Shown one piece after another: positions 1 through 5,961 of a DNA stretch of 5,961 bases (positions are counted from its first letter, which is position 1; the number at the start of each line of letters is the position of its first letter). Both the position numbers and the translations under genes were made by a program. Where the stretch lies: NCBI GenBank assembly GCA_030531285.1, contig JAUNNW010000090.1, forward strand, positions 1 through 5,961. Reading direction: 5' to 3'. The notes beneath the pieces are model-generated. The model did not search any database and was not told where the DNA came from. It saw nothing but the letters and a program-made list of their open reading frames with translations. This stretch comes from Synergistaceae bacterium. GTDB lineage: Bacteria > Synergistota > Synergistia > Synergistales > Synergistaceae.

Positions 1-67
1 CAATAACAGCGACTATAAAGCTGCTGACCGCAAAAAGCACAACGTAGCGCAGACGTGGTGCTCTCAT
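1..67 (-). CDS. N-terminal fragment of a probable membrane-anchored protein (3' end outside window)
   Basis: An ATG at 67-65 opens a frame that stays open to the window edge, giving 22 complete codons. The peptide starts MRAPRLRYVV and continues with an uninterrupted hydrophobic run (VVLFAVSSFIVAVI). Two or three basic residues precede that run, which is the usual layout of an inner-membrane anchor or signal peptide with the N-terminus inside. The start lies only 6 bases after the argS stop codon, so it probably belongs to the same transcript and may be reached partly by translational coupling. The ribosome site is weak: an AGG sits 3 bases before the ATG, and a better GGAG inside the end of argS is about 15 bases away, which is too far. 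Too little is visible to assign a family. A single-pass anchored envelope protein is a reasonable guess, but the fragment could also be a longer transporter or a chance frame. Confidence 0.5.
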   Translation of the reverse strand, partial: MRAPRLRYVVLFAVSSFIVAVI

Positions 68-73
68 TGCCTG

Positions 74-1756
74 TTACATTTTCTCCGGCGCGGAAATTCC
101 GAGTATTTCAAGCACGCTGCGCAAAACAATTCTTGCTGCTTCAACAAGCAGCAGGCGTGCTTTCATAACATCCTCTTCTGCGCCGAGTATTCTTGAACTG
201 TTGTAGAACGCATGGAAACTTTCTGCTATTTCCTGCGCATAGTAGGCAATACGGTGCGGTGCGAGCTCTGCCGCAGCTTTGCTGATTTCTTCAGGCATGC
301 GGGAAATAACCTTTGCAAGCCTGATTTCATTTGCAGACGAAAGTTTTCCGGCATCAAATTCCGATACGTCAGGCAGCTTTGCTCCGCGCTCTTTAAGTTC
401 GCGGTATATGCTGCATATTCTTGCATAGGCGTACTGCACGTAGAAGACAGGGTTTTCGCTGCTTGCTTTTTTGGCAAGTTCAAGGTCAAAATCAAGCGTG
501 CTGTCGCTTTTTCTCATGACGAAGAAGAAGCGTGTTGCGTCGCGTCCGACTTCGTCCATGATTTCGCGCAGGGTAATTATTGTTCCGGCACGTTTTGACA
601 TCTGCACAGGTTTGCCGTCACGAAGCAGATTGACCATCTGTATAAGCAGAACTTCAAGCCGGTCGTCTGTGCGGCCTAACGATGTGTTTACCGAACGTAT
701 GCGCGGAATGTAGCCGTGGTGGTCTGCGCCCCACACGTATATCAGCTTTTCGAAGCCTCTGTCATATTTGTTTTTGAGATAGGCAACATCTGACATAAAG
801 TATGTAGGCACTCCGTTTGTACGGATAAGCACCCTGTCTTTGTCATCATCAAACGCCGTTGATTTGAACCACACTGCCTGATCCTGCTCATATGCGTAAC
901 CGGCTTTTTTAAGCGATTCCAGGGCTTCGGGGACGGCATTTGTCGTATAAAGCGATTTTTCCGAGAACCATACGTCAAAATCAACGCCGAAATCGGACAA
1001 ATCTTTGCGTATTGATTCAATTACGATTTTTCCTGTTTCACTCGTAAAAAATTCCAGCTGTTCCTCTTCAGGCTTTGAAGCAAGAGAGCCGCCGTATTTT
1101 TCAACGTAAAGCTTGGCGATATCGACAAGGTATTCGCCCTGATAACCGTCTTCCGGCATAGGAGCCTCAGCTGCTCTGCCGAGAGCTTCAAAATAGCGCG
1201 CTCTGGCGGATTTGCCGAGCAGTTCCATTTGAAGGCCGGCATCGTTCACGTAATACTCGCGCGTAACGTCATAACCGGCAAATTTAAGAAGCCTTGCGGT
1301 TATGTCGCCAACTGCCGCCCCCCTGCCGTGTCCCATGTGAAGAGGTCCTGTTGGATTTGCGCTTACAAATTCCAGCTGAACTTTTTCACCCCTGCCGTCA
1401 TTTGTCCTGCCAAAATTTTCCCCGTTGGCAAGAATTGTTTTTACTGCGTCGGAAATCCAGTCAGCCGAAAGCCTCAGATTTATAAATCCGGGCCCCGCAA
1501 CTTCTGCGGAAGCTACCAAACTGCTTTCTTCAAGTGCAGAGACAATCTGCTGCGCAAGCTCGCGCGGATTTTTGCCAAGCGGCTTTGCAAGCTGCATTGC
1601 GGCGTTTGTTGCCCAGTCTCCGTGTCCTTCCTGACGCGGACGTTCAAGCCTTACTGCAAAATTTTCAGGCAGCGACGCTCCGTTTTCTGAGGCTATTTTT
1701 TCAACTGCCTTTTCAAGCAGAGTTTTAAGTTCAGTTGTCGTATCCAAATAAAACAC
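74..1756 (-). CDS. argS: Arginyl-tRNA synthetase (ArgRS, class Ia)
   Basis: This enzyme charges tRNA-Arg with arginine using ATP in the cytoplasm. It is a complete 560-residue frame, normal for bacterial ArgRS. The N-terminal additional domain that recognises the tRNA D-loop covers about residues 1-115 and includes RPRQEGHGDWATN (40-51). The class I HIGH signature appears as HMGH at 140-143 within NPTGPLHMGHGRGA. A catalytic-core DHHG is at 345-348. The KMSKS loop reads QMSKR (385-389), an accepted ArgRS variant. The helical DALR-type anticodon-binding domain begins near NPVFYVQYAYARI (435-447) and runs to the end. The stop is TAA at 76-74. The longest start is GTG at 1756, with an in-frame TGA four codons upstream, so no earlier start exists. 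However, AGGAG lies only 1 base from that GTG, while an in-frame TTG at codon 4 (1747-1745) is 10 bases from it. The true protein may therefore be 557 residues. The identification is secure; only the start is uncertain. Confidence 0.97.
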   Translation of the reverse strand: MFYLDTTTELKTLLEKAVEKIASENGASLPENFAVRLERPRQEGHGDWATNAAMQLAKPLGKNPRELAQQIVSALEESSLVASAEVAGPGFINLRLSADWISDAVKTILANGENFGRTNDGRGEKVQLEFVSANPTGPLHMGHGRGAAVGDITARLLKFAGYDVTREYYVNDAGLQMELLGKSARARYFEALGRAAEAPMPEDGYQGEYLVDIAKLYVEKYGGSLASKPEEEQLEFFTSETGKIVIESIRKDLSDFGVDFDVWFSEKSLYTTNAVPEALESLKKAGYAYEQDQAVWFKSTAFDDDKDRVLIRTNGVPTYFMSDVAYLKNKYDRGFEKLIYVWGADHHGYIPRIRSVNTSLGRTDDRLEVLLIQMVNLLRDGKPVQMSKRAGTIITLREIMDEVGRDATRFFFVMRKSDSTLDFDLELAKKASSENPVFYVQYAYARICSIYRELKERGAKLPDVSEFDAGKLSSANEIRLAKVISRMPEEISKAAAELAPHRIAYYAQEIAESFHAFYNSSRILGAEEDVMKARLLLVEAARIVLRSVLEILGISAPEKM

Positions 1757-1757
1757 A

Positions 1758-1762
1758 CTCCT
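1758..1762 (-). promoter_or_regulatory. Ribosome binding site of argS (start-deciding)
   Basis: The minus strand reads CAGGAGTGTGTTTTATTTGG here. The AGGAG core is the only good Shine-Dalgarno match near the start. It is 1 base from the GTG at 1756 and 10 bases from the in-frame TTG at 1747. One base is too short for normal initiation and ten is slightly long, so the spacing favours TTG. This is inferred from spacing alone. Confidence 0.6.
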
Positions 1763-1781
1763 GTTTCATGAAAAAATCTTA

Positions 1782-1870
1782 CGAAAGTCCTCACGTTTTG
1801 CTTCGCAGCACTTAGAAAAATTCACTTTCGCTGCGCGATACTTTCAATTCTTCTCAAGGAAAAGTCCCTC
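1782..1870 (-). repeat. Pair of near-identical short direct repeats flanking the leader hairpin
   Basis: On the minus strand GAGGGACTTTTCC (1870-1858) recurs as GAGGACTTTCG (1792-1782). The second copy is one G and one T shorter. The copies lie on either side of the hairpin at 1804-1835. The spacing and the partial match could indicate a paired protein or RNA contact, but with only about 11 bases conserved chance cannot be excluded. Confidence 0.3.
1804..1835 (-). other. Bulged hairpin in the argS leader
   Basis: CGCAGC (1804-1809) pairs with GCTGCG (1830-1835). Inside it GAAA (1815-1818) pairs with TTTC (1826-1829). This gives a 10-pair stem with a 5-base bulge on one side and a 7-base loop. 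No T-run follows on either strand, so it does not look like an intrinsic terminator. It could be a leader structure, an mRNA processing site, or chance. Confidence 0.35.
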
Positions 1871-1912
1871 TAAATAAACAGGTCTGCAGGTGAACTCTTC
1901 TAAAACCAACCC

Positions 1913-3784
1913 CTACTTCCTGAACGGCAGGTTAAGGTTCGGCCAGGCAAGGAACGCTCCAATCTGCTGTTTCAGAACCTGCGCATCGTCCATTTCCTGT
2001 TTCAGCCGTTTAACAGTCCATACACAGTCAGCTTCAAGAATGTTTCTCGCATAATTGTTGTGTATTTTTTCAACAAGGCAGGCTGTTTTTTTTGTGCCTA
2101 TCACGTTGCTGAAATCGTTAGTGAAACATTTGTAGCCCTTGGGCGTGGACATTCTGACACTTTGGCTGATCGTGAACGGGAAGCGGAAAGTTATGCTGTC
2201 ATTGTCGTACAAGAGCTGTCCCAAAATTTCGGGAATGCCTCCCGGAAGCCTGAGCAGCATGTTTTTGCCCTGAACTATTCCCGGGGCGCAGCGCACTTTA
2301 AAATCAAGCCTGTAGCCGGACGGGAGCGTTTTAACGTCTGTTGCCGTGAGAACCATGCCCGGAATTGCGAAATTTATGCAGCGGCTCAGCAGCTGCGCGG
2401 AGTTTTCTTTTGTGGGGACGGCGCCGCCGGAGAAAATTCCAGCCCAGGCACCGTCAATGCTGGCTGACAGTGTGCCCTCAGCAACTCCGCCGTCCGTAAG
2501 CCTAAGCGACCATGAAAGCGAAAGCTTATGGTCGGCAGGGCTTCCGGCTTTGACTTCCTTTGTGTCAATTCCATCGGATGCGTCTTTTTTAGCTTTCTTT
2601 TTTTTCTTTGTCGGTTTTGCATCATCAGCACCTGACGGCTCAGGTTTTTTGTCCGAACGGCGGTATATGTCTGTACCGGCAAGGAACGGGGAAACATCAC
2701 CGTAATCTACGCCCTGCCCCGCCTGATAGTAGAGCGTCTTTTTGCCGGAAGCGTTGACAATAACAGGGCTGCTCCAGAAATCTTCCGCTACGGGGTTGTA
2801 GGCTGCAATTGTGGTGGGCGACTGCCACCAGATTTTTCTTCCCCCGTCATTTTTCATCCAGCCGTTCAGCAAAAGCGTGCGTTCAGCAGGCGTCCATGGT
2901 CCTTCTTTCGGAAGACGTTCTGTCGGACGCAGGAAATTTTTCGGCAGTTTTGTTTCGTTTCTTTCCGGGGCTTCAAGCCAGCGCATAAGCCTGCCTGCGT
3001 CGGAAGGCGCCGTTGCCGGTTTTTCAACACGCGCGTATTCATCCGCTTTTTTCTGCATATTTTCAAGCACGGGAAGCAGCGTTGACGACGAACTGAAACT
3101 GATGTACGGACGCTGGAAAATTCTTATGCCTTCGCCATGCCATGCAGGCTGGTTTGTAAGAGCCCAAAAATATATTTTCTCATTTTTGCCGTTGATAACA
3201 TCGGGGTCTTTCATTTTGTTGGCATACCATTTCAGCGGTTCTTCCTTTGGCATCTGAACTGCAATGCGCTGCTCCCATATCGGCAGGTTTCCGGCAAGCA
3301 TAACCGTCGCATCTATGCCTTTCTGGTCAATCCGCTTTTCGTTTTCAACAATGACAACCGCTCTTCCGCGCGCGTCATCCGTAATTTCTGCTTCAATAAC
3401 CTGCATGCCTCCGGGAAGCGTTTCTGTTTTGAAATCAAGCTTTTTGTCCAAACTGCCTGTCATGGGATTGTATATTCCGGCATGCTCAATGCTGAGTTTG
3501 CCGTCCGCAGGGACAACTGCCCTGTACACACGCCAGCTTGCCGGAATTCTTTCGCCAAAATTGACAATCAGGTAACGGAAGGTATTTGTCGTTCCGTCTG
3601 AGTTCAGTTTCATTTCCTGATTTTTAAGCCATATCACCGCCGGAGGATTGCCTAAAGTGTCAAAAGACGGCACTTCTTTGTTAAGCCGGAGTACCTCTTG
3701 TGACGGATTCCAGGCAAAGCCTGCCGCTGCAAAAATTCCCGTCAGAACCAGAGCAAAAACAAAAGTTTTTAAAATTTTTCGCAT
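1913..3784 (-). CDS. Secreted DUF3857 / transglutaminase-like protein, apparently lacking the catalytic cysteine
   Basis: This is a complete 623-residue frame from ATG at 3784 to TAG at 1915-1913. Residues 1-24 form a Sec signal peptide: basic MRKILK, then hydrophobic FVFALVLTGIFAAAGFA, with likely cleavage before W25. There is no lipobox cysteine, so the product should be periplasmic or exported. Residues about 45-235 resemble the DUF3857 domain: PAVIWLKNQEMKL, a DG turn at 63-64, then LPIWEQRIAVQMP (167-179) and RPYISFSSSS (225-234). Residues about 240-375 lie where a transglutaminase-like domain normally follows (for example TPAERTLLLNGWM, 298-310). The first cysteine is only at 469, so no Cys-His-Asp triad is possible in that region. 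A charged linker (376-415) contains KPTKKKKKAKK. Residues about 418-565 form a second beta-rich region, perhaps DUF3858-like, followed by a helical tail. The family call comes from motif memory without a search. The role is unknown; folding, binding or envelope assembly are open guesses. The gene starts 12 bases after secA. Confidence 0.8.
   Translation of the reverse strand: MRKILKTFVFALVLTGIFAAAGFAWNPSQEVLRLNKEVPSFDTLGNPPAVIWLKNQEMKLNSDGTTNTFRYLIVNFGERIPASWRVYRAVVPADGKLSIEHAGIYNPMTGSLDKKLDFKTETLPGGMQVIEAEITDDARGRAVVIVENEKRIDQKGIDATVMLAGNLPIWEQRIAVQMPKEEPLKWYANKMKDPDVINGKNEKIYFWALTNQPAWHGEGIRIFQRPYISFSSSSTLLPVLENMQKKADEYARVEKPATAPSDAGRLMRWLEAPERNETKLPKNFLRPTERLPKEGPWTPAERTLLLNGWMKNDGGRKIWWQSPTTIAAYNPVAEDFWSSPVIVNASGKKTLYYQAGQGVDYGDVSPFLAGTDIYRRSDKKPEPSGADDAKPTKKKKKAKKDASDGIDTKEVKAGSPADHKLSLSWSLRLTDGGVAEGTLSASIDGAWAGIFSGGAVPTKENSAQLLSRCINFAIPGMVLTATDVKTLPSGYRLDFKVRCAPGIVQGKNMLLRLPGGIPEILGQLLYDNDSITFRFPFTISQSVRMSTPKGYKCFTNDFSNVIGTKKTACLVEKIHNNYARNILEADCVWTVKRLKQEMDDAQVLKQQIGAFLAWPNLNLPFRK
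2507..2534. other. Strong inverted repeat inside the DUF3857 gene
   Basis: CGACCAT (2507-2513) pairs perfectly with ATGGTCG (2528-2534). Inside, AAGC (2516-2519) pairs with GCTT (2524-2527) around a GAAA loop on the plus strand (TTTC on the coding strand). That makes 11 pairs with a single 2-base bulge. It covers codons for DHKLSLSW near residues 418-425. In mRNA it would be a stable local hairpin. No T-run follows, so it is not a terminator. It may be a by-product of the coding sequence. Confidence 0.4.
2597..2603 (-). other. A_AAA_AAG slippery heptamer in the lysine linker
   Basis: The coding strand has eight consecutive A's (2605-2598) followed by G. They are read in frame as AAA AAA AAG (K394-K396), so the canonical -1 heptamer A_AAA_AAG is correctly phased. 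After a -1 slip the next codons are GAA, AGC and TAA (2591-2589), giving a product of about 398 residues that ends exactly in the interdomain linker. No Shine-Dalgarno-like stimulator is seen upstream. The nearest strong hairpin (2507-2534) starts about 60 bases downstream, too far to be a classic stimulator. The motif is visible in the sequence; its use is speculation. Confidence 0.35.
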
Positions 3785-3790
3785 ATCCGT

Positions 3791-3798
3791 ACCTTCCT
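3791..3798 (-). promoter_or_regulatory. Ribosome binding site of the DUF3857 gene, overlapping the secA stop
   Basis: The minus strand reads AGGAAGGT, 6 bases before the ATG at 3784, and it shares bases with the secA TAG stop (3799-3797). The spacing supports this ATG as the start. Because the site lies under ribosomes finishing secA, translation of the two genes is probably coupled. Confidence 0.75.
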
Positions 3799-5961
3799 AT
3801 CTGCCGCAGCAATTTTTGTATTTTTTCCCGCTTCCGCACGGACACGGGTCGTTTCTGCCTATTTTGTTTGCGTTGACTATCGTTCCTGTTTTTGACGCCG
3901 TTGCCTGAACACCGGGATTTTCGCGTCTTGCCGCAACATTTAAATCAAGTTCGTCGCGGCTTTCCGTCCACCTTCTGCGTCTGTTTGATTCTTCTTCATT
4001 GACAACGGAAACCTTCAGTGCGAATTCCGTCACGCTTTCGCGCACTTGCGCAAGCATCTGCCGGAACAGGTTATAGGATTCAAACTGGTATTCAAGCAGA
4101 GGATCTTTCTGCCCTATTGCACGCAGACCTATGCCGCGGCGCAACTCGTCCATGGCAAGCAGGTGTTCCTTCCAGTTTGCGTCAAGAGTCGTGAGAAGAA
4201 TATAGCGGAAAACGCCTGCTGACTGTTCTTCTCCCAATTCTTCTTTTTTTTCTTCAAAACGTCTGCTGACAGCTTCCACTATTCTGCCGGATGCCTCGCG
4301 GAGCGCCTCGTAATTTCCGTCAAGATCTTCAAGTCCTGCGGCAATTCCGGGCCAAAACAGTCTGTTTAACTCTATTGCAACCGCTTTGACATCCATACGC
4401 TGTTCATCTTCTTCAGCGAACAGCCTGTCCAGCACTGACTGCGCCGTATCCTCAAGAATACCCTGCACTCTGTCGGCAATATTTTTGTCTGTCAGAATTT
4501 CGCCGCGCTCCTTGTAAACGGCTTCGCGCTGCTGGTTCATGACGTTGTCGTAGGCAAGCAGCTGTTTGCGTATCTCAAAATGCATCTGCTCCACCTTTTT
4601 CTGAGCATTCTCAATAGCCCTCGAAAGCAGCGGATGCTCTATTCTCTCGCCTTCTTCAAGACCAAGCGTCTGCAGCATTCCGTCAATCTTTTCACCGCCG
4701 AAAAGCCGTACAAGATCATCCTGAAGCGATATGTAGAAGCGGCTCTCGCCGGGGTCGCCCTGACGCCCCGAGCGTCCGCGCAGCTGATTGTCTATGCGGC
4801 GCGATTCATGGCGTTCAGTACCTATGATATGAAGTCCGCCGGCTTCAAGCACCTTTTCGTGCTCTTCCGCGCAGATTTTCTTAAATTCGGCAAGAATTTC
4901 CGCATATTCGGCGGCATTTTCGGGCAAAGTCAGCTCGCGTTTCGCAAATTCCTCTTTCGCAAGGAATTCCGCATTGCCGCCCAAAACAATGTCTGTTCCG
5001 CGCCCCGCCATATTCGTCGCAACCGTGACTGCCCCGAAACGCCCAGCCTGCGCGACAATAAGCGCTTCTTTGTCATGCACCTTGGCGTTCAGCACGTTGT
5101 GCGGTATTTTTCTTGCGCGGAGCAGCTTGCTGACCTGCTCTGAATGTTCTATTGACGTGGTGCCCAAAAGAACAGGCTGACCCTTGGCATGGGCTTCGCA
5201 CGCTTCGTCAACCGCAGCGTTGTATTTTTCAAGCTCAGTACGGTAAATCGCGTCATTGTTGTCCGTGCGTATCATCGGCTTGTGCGTTGGGATAACCGCG
5301 ACGGGCAGATTGTAAATTTCCTTAAATTCCTCTTCTTCCGTAAGCGCGGTACCTGTCATGCCACCGAGCTTTCTGTACATACGGAAATAGTTCTGCAGCG
5401 TAATGGTGGCAAGCGTCTGGCTCTCCCTGCCCACCTGTACGCGTTCCTTGGCTTCAATAGCCTGGTGCAGCCCGTCTGAATAGCGGCGTCCTTCCATAAG
5501 ACGCCCCGTGAACTCGTCAACTATGATAATCTCGCCGTCTTTGACGACGTAATGAATATCGCGCTTGAAAAGATGGTGCGCTTTCAGCGCCTGAGTGATT
5601 TTGTGAGCCATTGCGGAATTCGCGTAATCGGTAAAAAGCTGCGGCATGTCAAGCAACTGTTCAGCCCTTGCAATACCTGCCTCTGTAAGCGCAAGGTTGC
5701 GCTCTTTTTCGTCAATTTCAAAATCGGTGTTCACGGACAACTGCTTCGCAACCGCGTCGGCAACGCGGTAAGGCTCTGTGTCGTCCTCGGAAGGACCTGA
5801 AATGATAAGAGGTGTACGCGCTTCGTCGATAAGAATGGAGTCAACCTCGTCAACGATTGCAAAGCTGTGGCCGCGCTGAACGGTGTCGCGCTTGTAAACC
5901 GCCATATTGTCACGCAGATAGTCAAAGCCCATCTCGTTGTTGGTGCCGTAGGTGATGTCGG
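3797..5961 (-). CDS. secA: Preprotein translocase ATPase SecA (5' end outside window)
   Basis: SecA is the ATP-driven motor that pushes signal-peptide proteins through SecYEG at the inner membrane. The window holds 720 codons and the TAG stop. The first complete codon is D at 5959-5957, and the opening DITYGTNNEMGFDYLRDNM is a SecA signature. The ATG at 5932 is therefore internal, not the start. By comparison with E. coli SecA about 170 N-terminal residues, including Walker A, are missing. Numbering visible residues from that D, I see Walker B DEVD (37-40), the preprotein cross-linking region (about 70-205), MAGRGTD (317-323), QLRGRSGRQGD (392-402), the helical scaffold and wing domains (about 440-650), a charged linker, and a zinc-binding SEC-C tail with C706, C708, C717 and C718 (CPCGSGKKYKNCC). 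Residues about 329-371 form a longer insert before GGLHIIGTERH, like E. coli and unlike the short B. subtilis form. The intact SEC-C tail suggests SecB or ribosome/lipid contact. No frame damage is seen. Confidence 0.97.
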   Translation of the reverse strand, partial: DITYGTNNEMGFDYLRDNMAVYKRDTVQRGHSFAIVDEVDSILIDEARTPLIISGPSEDDTEPYRVADAVAKQLSVNTDFEIDEKERNLALTEAGIARAEQLLDMPQLFTDYANSAMAHKITQALKAHHLFKRDIHYVVKDGEIIIVDEFTGRLMEGRRYSDGLHQAIEAKERVQVGRESQTLATITLQNYFRMYRKLGGMTGTALTEEEEFKEIYNLPVAVIPTHKPMIRTDNNDAIYRTELEKYNAAVDEACEAHAKGQPVLLGTTSIEHSEQVSKLLRARKIPHNVLNAKVHDKEALIVAQAGRFGAVTVATNMAGRGTDIVLGGNAEFLAKEEFAKRELTLPENAAEYAEILAEFKKICAEEHEKVLEAGGLHIIGTERHESRRIDNQLRGRSGRQGDPGESRFYISLQDDLVRLFGGEKIDGMLQTLGLEEGERIEHPLLSRAIENAQKKVEQMHFEIRKQLLAYDNVMNQQREAVYKERGEILTDKNIADRVQGILEDTAQSVLDRLFAEEDEQRMDVKAVAIELNRLFWPGIAAGLEDLDGNYEALREASGRIVEAVSRRFEEKKEELGEEQSAGVFRYILLTTLDANWKEHLLAMDELRRGIGLRAIGQKDPLLEYQFESYNLFRQMLAQVRESVTEFALKVSVVNEEESNRRRRWTESRDELDLNVAARRENPGVQATASKTGTIVNANKIGRNDPCPCGSGKKYKNCCGR

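Larger units (their letters stand above)
1757..1912 (-). other. Untranslated gap between the DUF3857 gene and argS
   Basis: This is the only sizeable non-coding stretch in the window. Read on the minus strand it would be the intergenic part of a read-through mRNA or the 5' leader of argS. It holds a bulged hairpin (1804-1835), two near-copies of GAGG(G)ACTTT(T)C on either side of that hairpin, and a short palindrome TTTCATGAAA (1764-1773) just before the argS ribosome site. I see no GC-rich stem followed directly by a T-run, so no intrinsic terminator is supported, and no convincing sigma-70 promoter. A T-box leader is not supported because the conserved GGGTGGNACCGCG element is missing. Confidence 0.5.

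Noticed and set aside
1733..1769. 12-codon minus-strand frame from ATG at 1769 (MKQECVLFGYDN) overlapping the argS start, as a possible leader peptide
   Set aside because: No ribosome site lies at a usable distance before the ATG, there is no run of arginine codons, and it is too short to tell from chance.
1771..1795. Possible terminator before argS: CTT-TCGT-AAG followed by ATTTTTT on the minus strand
   Set aside because: The stem is only three pairs with little GC, and it sits just before the argS ribosome site, so it is not a credible intrinsic terminator.
1816..1850. Possible sigma-70 promoter for argS (TTGAAA, 17 bases, TGAATT on the minus strand)
   Set aside because: The -35 box is fair but the -10 box matches only 3 of 6 consensus bases. 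Not strong enough to annotate.
1757..1912. T-box riboswitch controlling argS
   Set aside because: The conserved T-box sequence, and a terminator to compete with it, are both missing.
3137..3601. 154-codon plus-strand frame opposite the DUF3857 gene
   Set aside because: Antisense to an intact gene with a signal peptide and ribosome site, and no recognisable motifs. The same reasoning excludes the 153-codon frame at 1229-1690 opposite argS.
4580..5143. 187-codon open frame on the plus strand opposite secA
   Set aside because: It lies wholly antisense to conserved SecA coding sequence and its translation shows no recognisable domain. It is best explained as a shadow of secA codon use.
5930..5932. 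ATG at 5932 as the start of secA
   Set aside because: The frame remains open upstream to the window edge and encodes the conserved SecA residues DITYGTNNE, so the methionine is internal.

Overview
The window is a run of four minus-strand genes with no plus-strand gene I can support. In transcription order (high to low coordinate) they are: the 3' three quarters of secA (preprotein translocase ATPase), a secreted 623-residue protein of the DUF3857 / transglutaminase-like type, argS (arginyl-tRNA synthetase), and the first 22 codons of a gene that opens with a membrane segment. The base composition is close to balanced. The secA-DUF3857-argS order, and the character of the proteins, suggest a Gram-negative anaerobe of the Synergistota (Synergistaceae-like). 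That placement is inference from memory of gene neighbourhoods; the sequence itself does not prove it.

Layout. From 5961 down to 3797 is secA, whose start lies beyond the window edge. Twelve bases later the secreted DUF3857 gene begins at 3784, with a Shine-Dalgarno sequence that overlaps the end of secA, so the two are almost certainly co-transcribed. That gene ends at 1913. A 156-base untranslated stretch follows (1757-1912); it has a bulged hairpin and a short near-repeat, but no clear terminator or T-box. argS runs from 1756 (or 1747, see the start discussion) to 74. Six bases after its stop another reading frame opens at 67 and leaves the window.

Function. secA and argS are housekeeping genes for protein export and translation. 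The middle protein has a signal peptide, so it is itself a likely Sec substrate. It has the beta-rich DUF3857 N-terminal region, followed by a region that sits where a transglutaminase-like domain usually lies. It contains no cysteine before residue 469, so it is probably not an active thiol transglutaminase or protease. A lysine-rich linker separates its two halves. That linker carries a correctly phased A_AAA_AAG heptamer, followed two codons later by a stop in the -1 frame.

I found no mobile element, CRISPR array, tRNA, rRNA or clearly new system. The most interesting points are the apparently non-catalytic transglutaminase-like protein, the possible frameshift site in its linker, and the structured leader of argS.
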